A DNA stretch of 64,000 nt, taken from contig NZ_JACZCR010000028.1 in the NCBI RefSeq assembly GCF_014904735.1, positions 62,001 to 126,000 of the forward strand, in the 5' to 3' direction. The notes under the pieces were generated by a model that did not search any database, was not told where the DNA came from, and worked only from the letters and a program-made list of their open reading frames with translations. Origin of the DNA: Microbulbifer hainanensis. GTDB taxonomy: Bacteria > Pseudomonadota > Gammaproteobacteria > Pseudomonadales > Cellvibrionaceae. This document shows, piece by piece, positions 28,227 through 35,941 of the stretch (positions are counted from its first letter, which is position 1; each line of letters opens with the position of its first letter). The position numbers and the translations under genes are program-made.

Positions 28227-29033
28227 GTGATGGAAACACTGATTGTCGAACAGCAGGGTTCGGCGCGTCTTCTGACGCTGAACCGCCCCCAACAGCGCAA
28301 TGCGATGAATCTGCAGATGGTCGAAGACCTGCTGCAACAACTCGCCACCGCCGAAGCCGACGAACAAATCCGCGCGCTGGTATTGCGCGGTAGCAGTGGC
28401 CACTTCTGTGCCGGAGGCGATATTGCCGATATGCTCACCGCACAACAGCGGGCCGCAGACGGCGATTCCGATGCGTTTTACCGGATGAACCGGCACTTCG
28501 GGGAACTCCTCAGCCGTTTCAATCAGACCAACCTCGTGGTCGTCGCCGCGCTCGAAGGCGCCGTGATGGGGGGCGGTTTCGGCCTCGCCTGTATCGCCGA
28601 TATCTGCCTCGCCGCCCAGGGTGCCCGCTTTGCGCTGCCGGAAACACGGCTCGGGTTGCCGCCCGCGCAGATAGCTCCGTTTGTCGCCACTCGGCTGGGT
28701 CAGTTCCAGGCCCGCCGCCTCGCTCTCAGCGGTGTCACCATCGACACCGAAGAAGCTGCACGGATCGGGCTGGTACACGCCATCGCCGAGAGCGGTGAAG
28801 CGCTGACCGATTCAGTCAATCAACAATTGCAGGCCATTCACGCCTGTGCACCCAACGCCCTCGCGACCACCAAACAGCTGTTACGGGACAGCGCAGGTCT
28901 CCGCGATTCCGGCCTGGAGGCCCTGCTCGACAGCGCCGCACGGCAATTTGCCGATGCAATGCAGCGTGGCGAAGGCCGCGAAGGCGCGCGCGCATTTATA
29001 GAAAAACGACCAGCGGAGTGGCAGCAGGCATGA
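28227..29033 (+). CDS. atuE: Enoyl-CoA hydratase, isohexenylglutaconyl-CoA hydratase type
   Basis: 268 residues of the crotonase family. The oxyanion-hole segments are GHFCAGGDIADM and EGAVMGGGFGLACIADICLA, followed by ARFALPETRLGLPPAQIAPFVATRLG. In the atu pathway AtuE hydrates isohexenylglutaconyl-CoA, the carboxylase product. GTG 28227 and ATG 28230 are adjacent in-frame starts; AAGG at 28216-28219 is 7 bases from the GTG. It overlaps the alpha-subunit gene by 4 bases (ATGA). Confidence 0.78.
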   Translation: MMETLIVEQQGSARLLTLNRPQQRNAMNLQMVEDLLQQLATAEADEQIRALVLRGSSGHFCAGGDIADMLTAQQRAADGDSDAFYRMNRHFGELLSRFNQTNLVVVAALEGAVMGGGFGLACIADICLAAQGARFALPETRLGLPPAQIAPFVATRLGQFQARRLALSGVTIDTEEAARIGLVHAIAESGEALTDSVNQQLQAIHACAPNALATTKQLLRDSAGLRDSGLEALLDSAARQFADAMQRGEGREGARAFIEKRPAEWQQA

Positions 29034-31054
29034 TGGAAAGCGCCGACAACACAGCGACAAACGCCCGTCCGGCCCTGCTGGTGGCCAATCGGGGCGAAAT
29101 TGCCGTGCGTATCATGCGCACGGCCCGCGCAGAGGGATACCGCACGATCGCCGTATACAGCGAGGCCGACCGCGAAGCCCTGCACGTACGAACGGCCGAT
29201 ACTGCGGTCGCCATCGGCGGCAACACACCCGCCGAATCCTATCTCGACATCGACAAGATCGTGAAGGCAGCACAGCAGGCCGGCGCCAGTGCAGTCCACC
29301 CGGGCTACGGCTTCCTGGCCGAGAATGCTGACTTCGCTCGCGCCTGTGCCGAAAGCGGCTTGCAGTTTGTCGGCCCCTCCCCTGAAGTGATCGAACTGAT
29401 GGGGAACAAACGTCGCGCCAAGGAATTTGTCGCCGCCGCCGGCGTTCCCTGCATACCCGGGTTCCAGGGTGCGCAGGAAGATGCAGCGCTGGTCGACGCC
29501 GCCCGGGAAATCGGCTTCCCAATCATGATCAAGGCCGCTGCCGGTGGCGGCGGACGCGGTATGCGCCTGGCAGACAATGTCGATCAACTGCCGGCACAGT
29601 TGCGTTCGGCGCGCAGCGAGGCACTCAGTGCCTTTGGCAGCGACGAGCTGATTCTGGAAAAGGCACTCGTCGACGCCCGGCATATCGAGATCCAGGTCTT
29701 TGCCGACATTCTCGGCAACACCATTCACCTGGGCGAACGCGATTGCTCGATACAGCGGCGCCACCAGAAAGTACTCGAAGAATCCCCCTCGCCCGCCGTC
29801 GATACGGTGTTGCGGGAAAAAATGGGGGCTGCCGCGGTGGCCGCAGCCCGCGCATGCCAGTATACCGGCGCGGGTACCGTCGAATTTCTTCTCGACAACA
29901 GCGGTAACTTCTATTTCCTCGAAATGAATACCCGCCTGCAAGTGGAGCACCCCGTCACCGAAATGGTCACCGGCCTCGACCTGGTCGCCTGGCAACTTGC
30001 CGTCGCCCGCGGCGAGCCCTTACCCCTGGCCCAGGAAGAAATCCAGCAATGCGGACATGCCATCGAGGTCCGCCTGTACGCGGAGGATCCGCACAATCAG
30101 TTTCTGCCACAGGCCGGCGAACTGCTCCACTGGAGAGAACCGGCGGGAGCGGGAATCCGTATCGACCACGGAATCCGCGCCGGCACGGCAATCTCGCCCT
30201 TCTATGACCCGATGCTCGGTAAGCTGATCGCCTGGGGCAGCTCTCGCGAGGAGTCCCGGCGCAGGCTGGCAACGGCACTCGGTGAATTGGAGCTGATCGG
30301 GCCAAAAAACAATGTCGGTTTTCTCCAGCAGATTCTCGACGAACCCCAGTTCTGTGCCGGTGCCGCTACCACCGCATATATCGAAGAAATTTTCCCCGAC
30401 GGCGTCAGCAACAAGGACACAAGTCCCGACAACGAGTTACTCGCCCTCGCTGCAGTCTTGAACCACGAACGGCAAATATCCCCGGCCCACGTTCGCAGCG
30501 GTCGCGCCAACTGGCGCACTGGCGCCAACCGGCTGCCGCTCGTCTATCGATTGCAATACGGCGATCAAACCTGCGAGTGCTCCCTGTACTGCGACGGCGG
30601 CCACAGCTACCGGGTCGCAATTGGCGAACAGGTATCGAATATTGAAGTGCTGGAATCCGACGGCAATTTCAGCCGGATGCGTGTCAATGGAATGCAATCC
30701 CGGCAGTTTCATCTGCATCGCGACGACAGTATTTACCTGTTGCGCAACGGGCAGCAGTGGCACTTCCGCGATATCACCCAGGCCCCGGCAAACCGCAGTT
30801 GCGGTCCAGGCAGTGGCCGAATTACCGCACCGATGGACGGCTGCATTGTGGAAGTACTGGTAAAGCCCAATCAGGTAGTGCGTCGCGGCGACACCCTGGC
30901 GGTGATGGAAGCCATGAAAATGGAACACCCGCTGAAAGCCGACCGCGATGGACACGTCATCGAGCTCGCCGCCACTGCGGGCAGCCAGGTACGCGGGGGC
31001 CAGTTGCTGTTACAGATTGAATCAGCGGAAGTCACGTCAGACGAAACATCCTAA
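29030..31054 (+). CDS. atuF: Acyl-CoA carboxylase biotin carboxylase/carrier (alpha) subunit, geranyl-CoA type
   Basis: 674 residues: biotin carboxylase domain first (LLVANRGEIAVRIMRTARAEGYRTIAVYSEAD..., IMIKAAAGGGGRGMR, ERDCSIQRRHQKVLEESPSP, EMNTRLQVEHPVTEM), a linking beta-barrel region, then a C-terminal biotin carboxyl carrier domain with the lysine of AVMEAMKMEHPLKA. It pairs with the beta subunit at 25389-26996. ATG 29030 is chosen for its ATGA overlap with the hydratase stop; GTG 29018 and ATG 29033 are alternatives. Gene order matches AtuF. Confidence 0.87.
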   Translation: MMESADNTATNARPALLVANRGEIAVRIMRTARAEGYRTIAVYSEADREALHVRTADTAVAIGGNTPAESYLDIDKIVKAAQQAGASAVHPGYGFLAENADFARACAESGLQFVGPSPEVIELMGNKRRAKEFVAAAGVPCIPGFQGAQEDAALVDAAREIGFPIMIKAAAGGGGRGMRLADNVDQLPAQLRSARSEALSAFGSDELILEKALVDARHIEIQVFADILGNTIHLGERDCSIQRRHQKVLEESPSPAVDTVLREKMGAAAVAAARACQYTGAGTVEFLLDNSGNFYFLEMNTRLQVEHPVTEMVTGLDLVAWQLAVARGEPLPLAQEEIQQCGHAIEVRLYAEDPHNQFLPQAGELLHWREPAGAGIRIDHGIRAGTAISPFYDPMLGKLIAWGSSREESRRRLATALGELELIGPKNNVGFLQQILDEPQFCAGAATTAYIEEIFPDGVSNKDTSPDNELLALAAVLNHERQISPAHVRSGRANWRTGANRLPLVYRLQYGDQTCECSLYCDGGHSYRVAIGEQVSNIEVLESDGNFSRMRVNGMQSRQFHLHRDDSIYLLRNGQQWHFRDITQAPANRSCGPGSGRITAPMDGCIVEVLVKPNQVVRRGDTLAVMEAMKMEHPLKADRDGHVIELAATAGSQVRGGQLLLQIESAEVTSDETS

Positions 31055-31065
31055 AGGAACGCGCA

Positions 31066-32229
31066 GTGTACGATATCGACACCACCCGCCCCGCCAGCCC
31101 TTTCTACAACGACAGCCACCGGCAGTGGCGCGAGCAGCTGCGTCGATTTGTGGATCGCGAAATCATGCCTTCCGTCACCGAATGGGATGAGGCGTGCACA
31201 TTGCCGGCGGAACTGTGGCGCAAGGCAGCCGATGTCGGGCTGCTGCAGATGGGCTACCCGGAAACCTACGGGGGCATTGAGGCGGATTGTTTCCATACCA
31301 TCGTCGCCGCCGAGGAACTGGCTCGCTGTGGTGCGGGCGGGCTCTATGCGAGCCTGATGGTGCACGGCATCGCGCTGCCGCCGCTGGTGCACTATGGCAG
31401 CGAGGCGCTGAAAGACCGGGTGATCCCCCAGGTGCTCAGTGGCGACAAGCATATTTCCCTGGCGATAACCGAGCCGGGAGCGGGCTCCGATGTGGCCAAT
31501 ATTCAGTGTCGTGCCGCGCGCGACGGCGACGATTACATCATCAGTGGTGAAAAGACTTTTATCACCGGCGGTATGCGTGCGAACTGGTTTACCACCGCGG
31601 TCAGGACCGGTGGCGATGGCTACGGCGGTATCTCACTGCTGCTGATCCCCGCCGATGCCGAGGGGGTCAGCCGGCAGCAGTTGGACAAAAAACAGGGCTG
31701 GTGGTGTTCGGATACTGCGAGTATTTTCTTCGATCAGGTCAGGGTGCCGGCAGCAAACCTTATCGGCGGGGAAAATGAGGGCTTTCTGCCGATAGTGCAC
31801 AACTTCAATCGGGAGCGCCTGGGCATCGCCGCCTCCTGCGTCGAGTACAGCCGCGTCTGCCTGCACGAAGCTATAGAGTGGGCGCAACAGCGCGAAACCT
31901 TCGGTAAGCGATTGGCGAACCATCAGGTTATCCGCCACAAGTTTGCGCAGATGCTGCAGCGTATCAATGCCACCCAGTCCTATCTCGAGCTGAGCGCCTG
32001 GGCCGAGGAACAACAGCAGTTGAAAGTCGCCGATGTAGCGCTACTTAAGGTACAGGCGACCGAAACCCTGGAATTCTGTGCACGAGAGGCCATGCAGACT
32101 ATCGGTGGCGCTGGCTATATGCGCGGCGGGCGCACGGAGCGGATCTACCGGGAAGTAAGGGTCAATGCAATCGGCGGCGGCTCCGAGGAAATACTGCGAG
32201 ACCTCGCATCGCGGCAAATGGGCATTTAA
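31066..32229 (+). CDS. Second acyl-CoA dehydrogenase of the operon (GTG start)
   Basis: 387 residues. GTG start with AAAGGAA 7 bases upstream, 11 bases after the alpha-subunit stop. Flavin-site motif ITEPGAGSDVANIQCRA and ISGEKTFITGGMRANWF, then MQTIGGAGYMRGGRTERIYREVRVNAIGGGSEEILRDL with the Glu-containing segment near the catalytic base position of this family. It differs clearly from the first dehydrogenase (27051-28217), so it likely handles a different step, for example beta-oxidation of the shortened branched chain. The substrate cannot be read from sequence. Last gene of the operon. Confidence 0.83.
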   Translation: MYDIDTTRPASPFYNDSHRQWREQLRRFVDREIMPSVTEWDEACTLPAELWRKAADVGLLQMGYPETYGGIEADCFHTIVAAEELARCGAGGLYASLMVHGIALPPLVHYGSEALKDRVIPQVLSGDKHISLAITEPGAGSDVANIQCRAARDGDDYIISGEKTFITGGMRANWFTTAVRTGGDGYGGISLLLIPADAEGVSRQQLDKKQGWWCSDTASIFFDQVRVPAANLIGGENEGFLPIVHNFNRERLGIAASCVEYSRVCLHEAIEWAQQRETFGKRLANHQVIRHKFAQMLQRINATQSYLELSAWAEEQQQLKVADVALLKVQATETLEFCAREAMQTIGGAGYMRGGRTERIYREVRVNAIGGGSEEILRDLASRQMGI

Positions 32230-32298
32230 ACAAGCGCGCGCTGAAGACCGCTAGCATCCGAATCAATCCGGCGGGGCGATCATATCCCGCAGCCAAAC

Positions 32299-33777
32299 TC
32301 AACGAGTATTGCCATCCCAGACATCGTGCTCCACGCCCTTGATGGCATACTTGCGCGCGTCAAACACCGGCTCCGCAATACCCTGGTCCCGCTGGGCCTC
32401 GTAGTCCCCCAGCACCTTGAAGGCCACTCCGGACAGCAGCAGTATCGCCAGCAGGTTAGCGGAAGCCATAAAGCCCATGGACATGTCCGCCATATTCCAC
32501 AGCAGTGCAAAATTCTCCGACTTGCCACTGTAGGCCACCCAGGCACCGAACAGGATGAACACAATATAGAGCGCCCGGTAGCAGAAGATCGATAGGCGTG
32601 TATGCCAGAGGAAAAAGATATTGGTTTCTGCGTAGTAATAGTTGGCGATGATCGACGTAAAGGCGAAGAACAACAACGCGATGGCGACAAAGCTGCCGCC
32701 CCAGCTGCCCACTTCACTGGCGAGCGCATCCTGAGTCAGCGTCACGCCCTCTACATTCCCCACCATATGGACATCGGCCAACAGGATGATGGCGGCCGTC
32801 GCACTGCAGATCAAAATGGTATCGAGAAATACCGATGCCATCTGCACATAGCCCTGAATGGCCGGGTGTTTCACATCCGCCACCGCACCGACATTCGGCG
32901 AGGAACCCATGCCCGCCTCATTCGAAAACAGGCCGCGCTTGATACCATTGGCCACGACCGAACCGAAGGCCCCTGCCCCCATCTCCTCGAAACCGAATGC
33001 ATTGCCGAAAATCAGGCCAAACACCCGCGGCAGCTCATCGACACGTAACAGGATCACGAATATGGCGACGGCAATATAGGCCAACGCCATAAATGGCACA
33101 ACGATCCCGGCGAAACGCCCAATGGAATGAATACCGCCGAAGACAATGATCGCCGCGAGCACTGCCACCAGTACGCCAACCAACAACGGATTCACACCCC
33201 AGGCACCGTGGATAGCCGACGCCATCGCATTGGCCTGTACGGCATTGAAAAAGAAGCCGAAACAGATCACGAGGAAAATGGAAAACAGTACGGAAAGCCA
33301 TTTCCATTTGTGTCCCAGGCCTTTTTCAATGTAATAGGCCGGGCCGCCGCGAAAGGTCCCGTGTTCCTCACCGCGCTCCTTGAAAGTCTGGGCCAGTGTG
33401 TTTTCCACGAAACTCGTAGTCATTCCAACCCAGGCTACTATCCACATCCAGAATACGGCACCTGGCCCGCCCGCGGTGATCGCCACCGCCACACCGGCAA
33501 TATTGCCGGTGCCGACTCGAGCCGCTGCGCTGGTGGCAAATGCCTCAAATGAAGATACGGAGTCTTCATGCTCCTTGTGAAAGCTGCGCTTCATCACCGT
33601 GAGCATATGGCCGAAATGGCGAAACTGAATAAAACGGCTGTGCCAGGAAAAATAGAGTCCCGCCGGCAATAGTCCGGCAATCAAGATACCCAGCCACCAG
33701 ATGCCACCGAGGCCACCCCAGGTGATCGAATTGCCCCAGCCGACAAAGCTGGCAAGGGTATCGAGAAAGCCTTGCAT
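32299..33777 (-). CDS. Sodium:alanine/glycine symporter, AGCS family
   Basis: 492 residues with about ten transmembrane helices. Family hallmarks are SFEAFATSAAARVGTGNIAGVAVAITAGGPGAVFWMWIVAWVGMTTSFVENTLAQTFK and SNEAGMGSSPNVGAVADVKHPAIQGYVQM. AGCS proteins import alanine or glycine with Na+. ATG 33777 is preceded by GGGAG. No glycine riboswitch was recognised in the upstream 180 bases. It converges on the acyl-CoA operon and is not obviously part of it. Confidence 0.92.
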   Translation of the reverse strand: MQGFLDTLASFVGWGNSITWGGLGGIWWLGILIAGLLPAGLYFSWHSRFIQFRHFGHMLTVMKRSFHKEHEDSVSSFEAFATSAAARVGTGNIAGVAVAITAGGPGAVFWMWIVAWVGMTTSFVENTLAQTFKERGEEHGTFRGGPAYYIEKGLGHKWKWLSVLFSIFLVICFGFFFNAVQANAMASAIHGAWGVNPLLVGVLVAVLAAIIVFGGIHSIGRFAGIVVPFMALAYIAVAIFVILLRVDELPRVFGLIFGNAFGFEEMGAGAFGSVVANGIKRGLFSNEAGMGSSPNVGAVADVKHPAIQGYVQMASVFLDTILICSATAAIILLADVHMVGNVEGVTLTQDALASEVGSWGGSFVAIALLFFAFTSIIANYYYAETNIFFLWHTRLSIFCYRALYIVFILFGAWVAYSGKSENFALLWNMADMSMGFMASANLLAILLLSGVAFKVLGDYEAQRDQGIAEPVFDARKYAIKGVEHDVWDGNTR

Positions 33778-34262
33778 CGCATGCTCCCAGCAAGCATTAC
33801 ACTGTGTGCCAGCTGCACTGGCGCAGAAAATTCCATTCCGTATACAAGGCTAGCCGAGAACCTTGGAAAGGAATGAAATAGGTATGGCTCGGCAGTCAGA
33901 AAAACACAATTACCATCGATAAGGAGCACATTAAAGCAAGAATCTACAAACCCGCTGTGTCTTGGGTTCGACTAAACCGTTATATGTCGCATTTTTCTTT
34001 TTTTGGCTATGCTGCATACAGAGCACCAGGGGCCGCTACATCATGATTTAGCGAGCGAGTGGCTGTAGTGGCCGCCGGAACAGAGAGAGCGGGATATATA
34101 GGGCGAACCTTTGCATTCCGATTCCAATGGCGCACCAGCACCGGCGAAACGCGGCAGGTAATCGCGCAGCAGTGATGAAATAGTTTCTAGTCACGTAAGC
34201 CGCAGACTGAGCAAACACTACTTGTAGCAGGTGGCATCTTCACGAAGAGTGCGCGGATTATT
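33778..34262. other. Divergent intergenic region, nothing recognised
   Basis: 485 bases between the AGCS symporter (minus) and the small membrane protein (plus). Promoters for both are expected. A T-rich patch (atttttcttttttt) is near 33990-34004. No tRNA, riboswitch-like fold, hairpin with T-run, or ORF with a ribosome-binding site was recognised. Confidence 0.4.
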
Positions 34263-34733
34263 ATGCTGAACAAAACATTGAGCAACACGCCTGTCCGAAG
34301 ATTGTGTGGGCGCGCCTTTTCGATCCTGTTTGCGCTAACGTCAATCGGCATCGTAGTGGCCACATTATTGGGAGCTGCTCACGAGATCTTCAACGCGGAA
34401 GATGTCTACGATGCTATGAATCATGTCTTTGTGACAAGCGTCAGCAATCTGGTGGTTGCACTGACGATTTTCGACCTGGCATTAGTCATTGATGCGGAGT
34501 TCGTAGGAGAGGACTCGGCCGGTTATTCCGTGGAGGAGGGGCTACGCCGCACGGTTCCGCATTTTTTCAGTACCATAAGTTGCGCGCTCGCTGTGGAAGG
34601 GCTGGTCCTGATAATTAAATATAATCAAGACGGAATGTATGAGAATATCTATATCGCCATCGCCATAATCATCAGCAGCGCAATCTTGCTGGCTACTTTG
34701 GCCCTTTTCCTCAAACTCCACAGATCTGCCTAG
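34263..34733 (+). CDS. Small integral membrane protein, unrecognised
   Basis: 156 residues with four hydrophobic segments: FSILFALTSIGIVVATLLGAA (about 18-38), VSNLVVALTIFDLALVIDA (about 60-78), FFSTISCALAVEGLVLIIKY (about 100-119) and IYIAIAIIISSAILLATLALFL (about 130-151). An acidic loop (EFVGEDSAGYSVEEG) lies between the second pair. I do not recognise the family. Regular membrane spacing and one clean ORF support it as a gene, although the ribosome-binding site is weak and the leader is long. Confidence 0.6.
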   Translation: MLNKTLSNTPVRRLCGRAFSILFALTSIGIVVATLLGAAHEIFNAEDVYDAMNHVFVTSVSNLVVALTIFDLALVIDAEFVGEDSAGYSVEEGLRRTVPHFFSTISCALAVEGLVLIIKYNQDGMYENIYIAIAIIISSAILLATLALFLKLHRSA

Positions 34734-34817
34734 CACCAGTTATCCCGAGCCATCTGATTGACTCTCGCCCCGGGGCAGCCATCCCTGCCGCCGCGGGGCG
34801 AGTTTCGCTTCGATTTC

Positions 34818-35684
34818 TTAAAGAAACAGCTCCCGGGCGCGTGCCGGAGATACTACTGTACGCCCCGCTTCCTCGGCGATATTGACCAGCGCCTCGATCA
34901 ACTGGCCGTTGCCGCTGGTGCGCTCACCGCCGGGCAGGTAGAAGGTATCCTCCACACCGGTGCGCAGGTGACCGCCCAGCTCCGCGGTCTTGCGGTGCAC
35001 CGGCCAGATTTCCTCGCGCCCGATCACCGTACTCTGCCACAGGGCACCGGGTTTCATGTATTTGGGTAACAGTGCCAGCAGCTCCGGATCCGCCGGCATA
35101 CCGGAAGCCACACCCATGACCAGGTTGTAATTGGGCCTGTCGATCATACCCACGTCGGCGAACATGCCCACGGATCGCACAATGCCCACATCGAAACACT
35201 CGAATTCCGGCCGTGTACCCGTCTCGCGGCACACCGCCAGCAGCTCCTCGATTTTGTCTACGGTATTTTCAAACACCATTGGCGGCCAGGCCCAGGTACC
35301 GTTGGACCGGGCTTTCAGGTAATTGAGGCTCCCCGCGTTGCAGGCGGCGATCTCCGGCTTTCCGGCGCGAATGCAGTCCAGCGCGCCCTGCTGGTCCCGG
35401 CCGATTGTGCCAGTAGTGAAATTCAGGATAACGCCGGGACAAGCGGCGCGGATTTCTTCGGCAATGGCCAGCGCCACAGCGGGATCCCAGCTGGGCAGAT
35501 GCCCGCTGCCCGGCTCCTGGGCACGGAAATGGATATGCATGACGGCAGCACCGGCGTCGTAGGCCTCGCGTGCAGACTGCGCCATCTGCTGCGGAGTAAC
35601 CGGCACCGGATGCTGTTCCGGATTGGTCAGCACCCCGGTCAGTGCACAGGTAATGACGACTTCATCGGACTTTTCGGCGGACAT
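34818..35684 (-). CDS. BKACE (DUF849) beta-keto acid cleavage enzyme
   Basis: 288 residues, full length. The N-terminal strand EVVITCALTGVLTNPEQHPVPVTPQQMAQSAREAYDAGAAVMHIHFRAQEPGSGHLPSWD shows the family's metal ligands (HxH at 50/52). NFTTGTIGRDQQGALDCIRAGKPEIAACNAGSLNY and KPEFECFDVGIV also fit. BKACE enzymes use acetyl-CoA to split a beta-keto acid into acetoacetate and a new acyl-CoA. AGGAG precedes ATG 35684. The upstream region carries operator copy 2 and a perfect TATAAT on this strand, so control by the TetR at 23688 is likely. The side chain processed is unknown. Confidence 0.88.
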   Translation of the reverse strand: MSAEKSDEVVITCALTGVLTNPEQHPVPVTPQQMAQSAREAYDAGAAVMHIHFRAQEPGSGHLPSWDPAVALAIAEEIRAACPGVILNFTTGTIGRDQQGALDCIRAGKPEIAACNAGSLNYLKARSNGTWAWPPMVFENTVDKIEELLAVCRETGTRPEFECFDVGIVRSVGMFADVGMIDRPNYNLVMGVASGMPADPELLALLPKYMKPGALWQSTVIGREEIWPVHRKTAELGGHLRTGVEDTFYLPGGERTSGNGQLIEALVNIAEEAGRTVVSPARARELFL

Positions 35685-35777
35685 TTCGGGCTCTCCTGCA
35701 TTATCTTTTTATCGACACCGTACGCGTAGGCTGACAACCCTTGCTGCTCCGGCGCTGCATCCTGAGTCATTATAATA

Positions 35778-35795
35778 CCAAGCGCTTGCTTGGTT
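35778..35795. promoter_or_regulatory. TetR-type operator, copy 2
   Basis: ACCAAGCGCTTGCTTGGT, identical base for base to the copy at 24401-24418. It lies 94 bases upstream of the BKACE start (minus strand) and 147 bases upstream of the S9 peptidase start (plus strand). A perfect TATAAT on the minus strand (35775 to 35770) abuts it, so a bound repressor would block BKACE transcription directly. A matching TATAAT on the plus strand (35772-35777) arises from the same palindromic sequence and has no good -35. Confidence 0.78.
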
Positions 35796-35941
35796 TTGCA
35801 GGCTAGCACAGGGTGTAGATGAGGAAAAGGCAACTTGTCTCCTCTGCGCGCGGACGGCAGAATGCGCCGCTGACCGCACAGCCGCACGAGCGCGCAACCA
35901 AGGCCCATATAGGGCCTATAGATAACGAGGACATCACCACC

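Noticed and set aside
24496..32229. Reading the operon as the leucine/isovalerate (liu) cluster
   Set aside because: The carboxylase pair would fit, but HMG-CoA lyase is absent, the regulator is TetR rather than MerR-type LiuR, and the gene order follows atuR and atuC-F. Not fully excluded without phylogeny.
33778..33960. Possible glycine riboswitch before the AGCS symporter
   Set aside because: No paired GGAGAG-type aptamer core or following hairpin could be found by eye.
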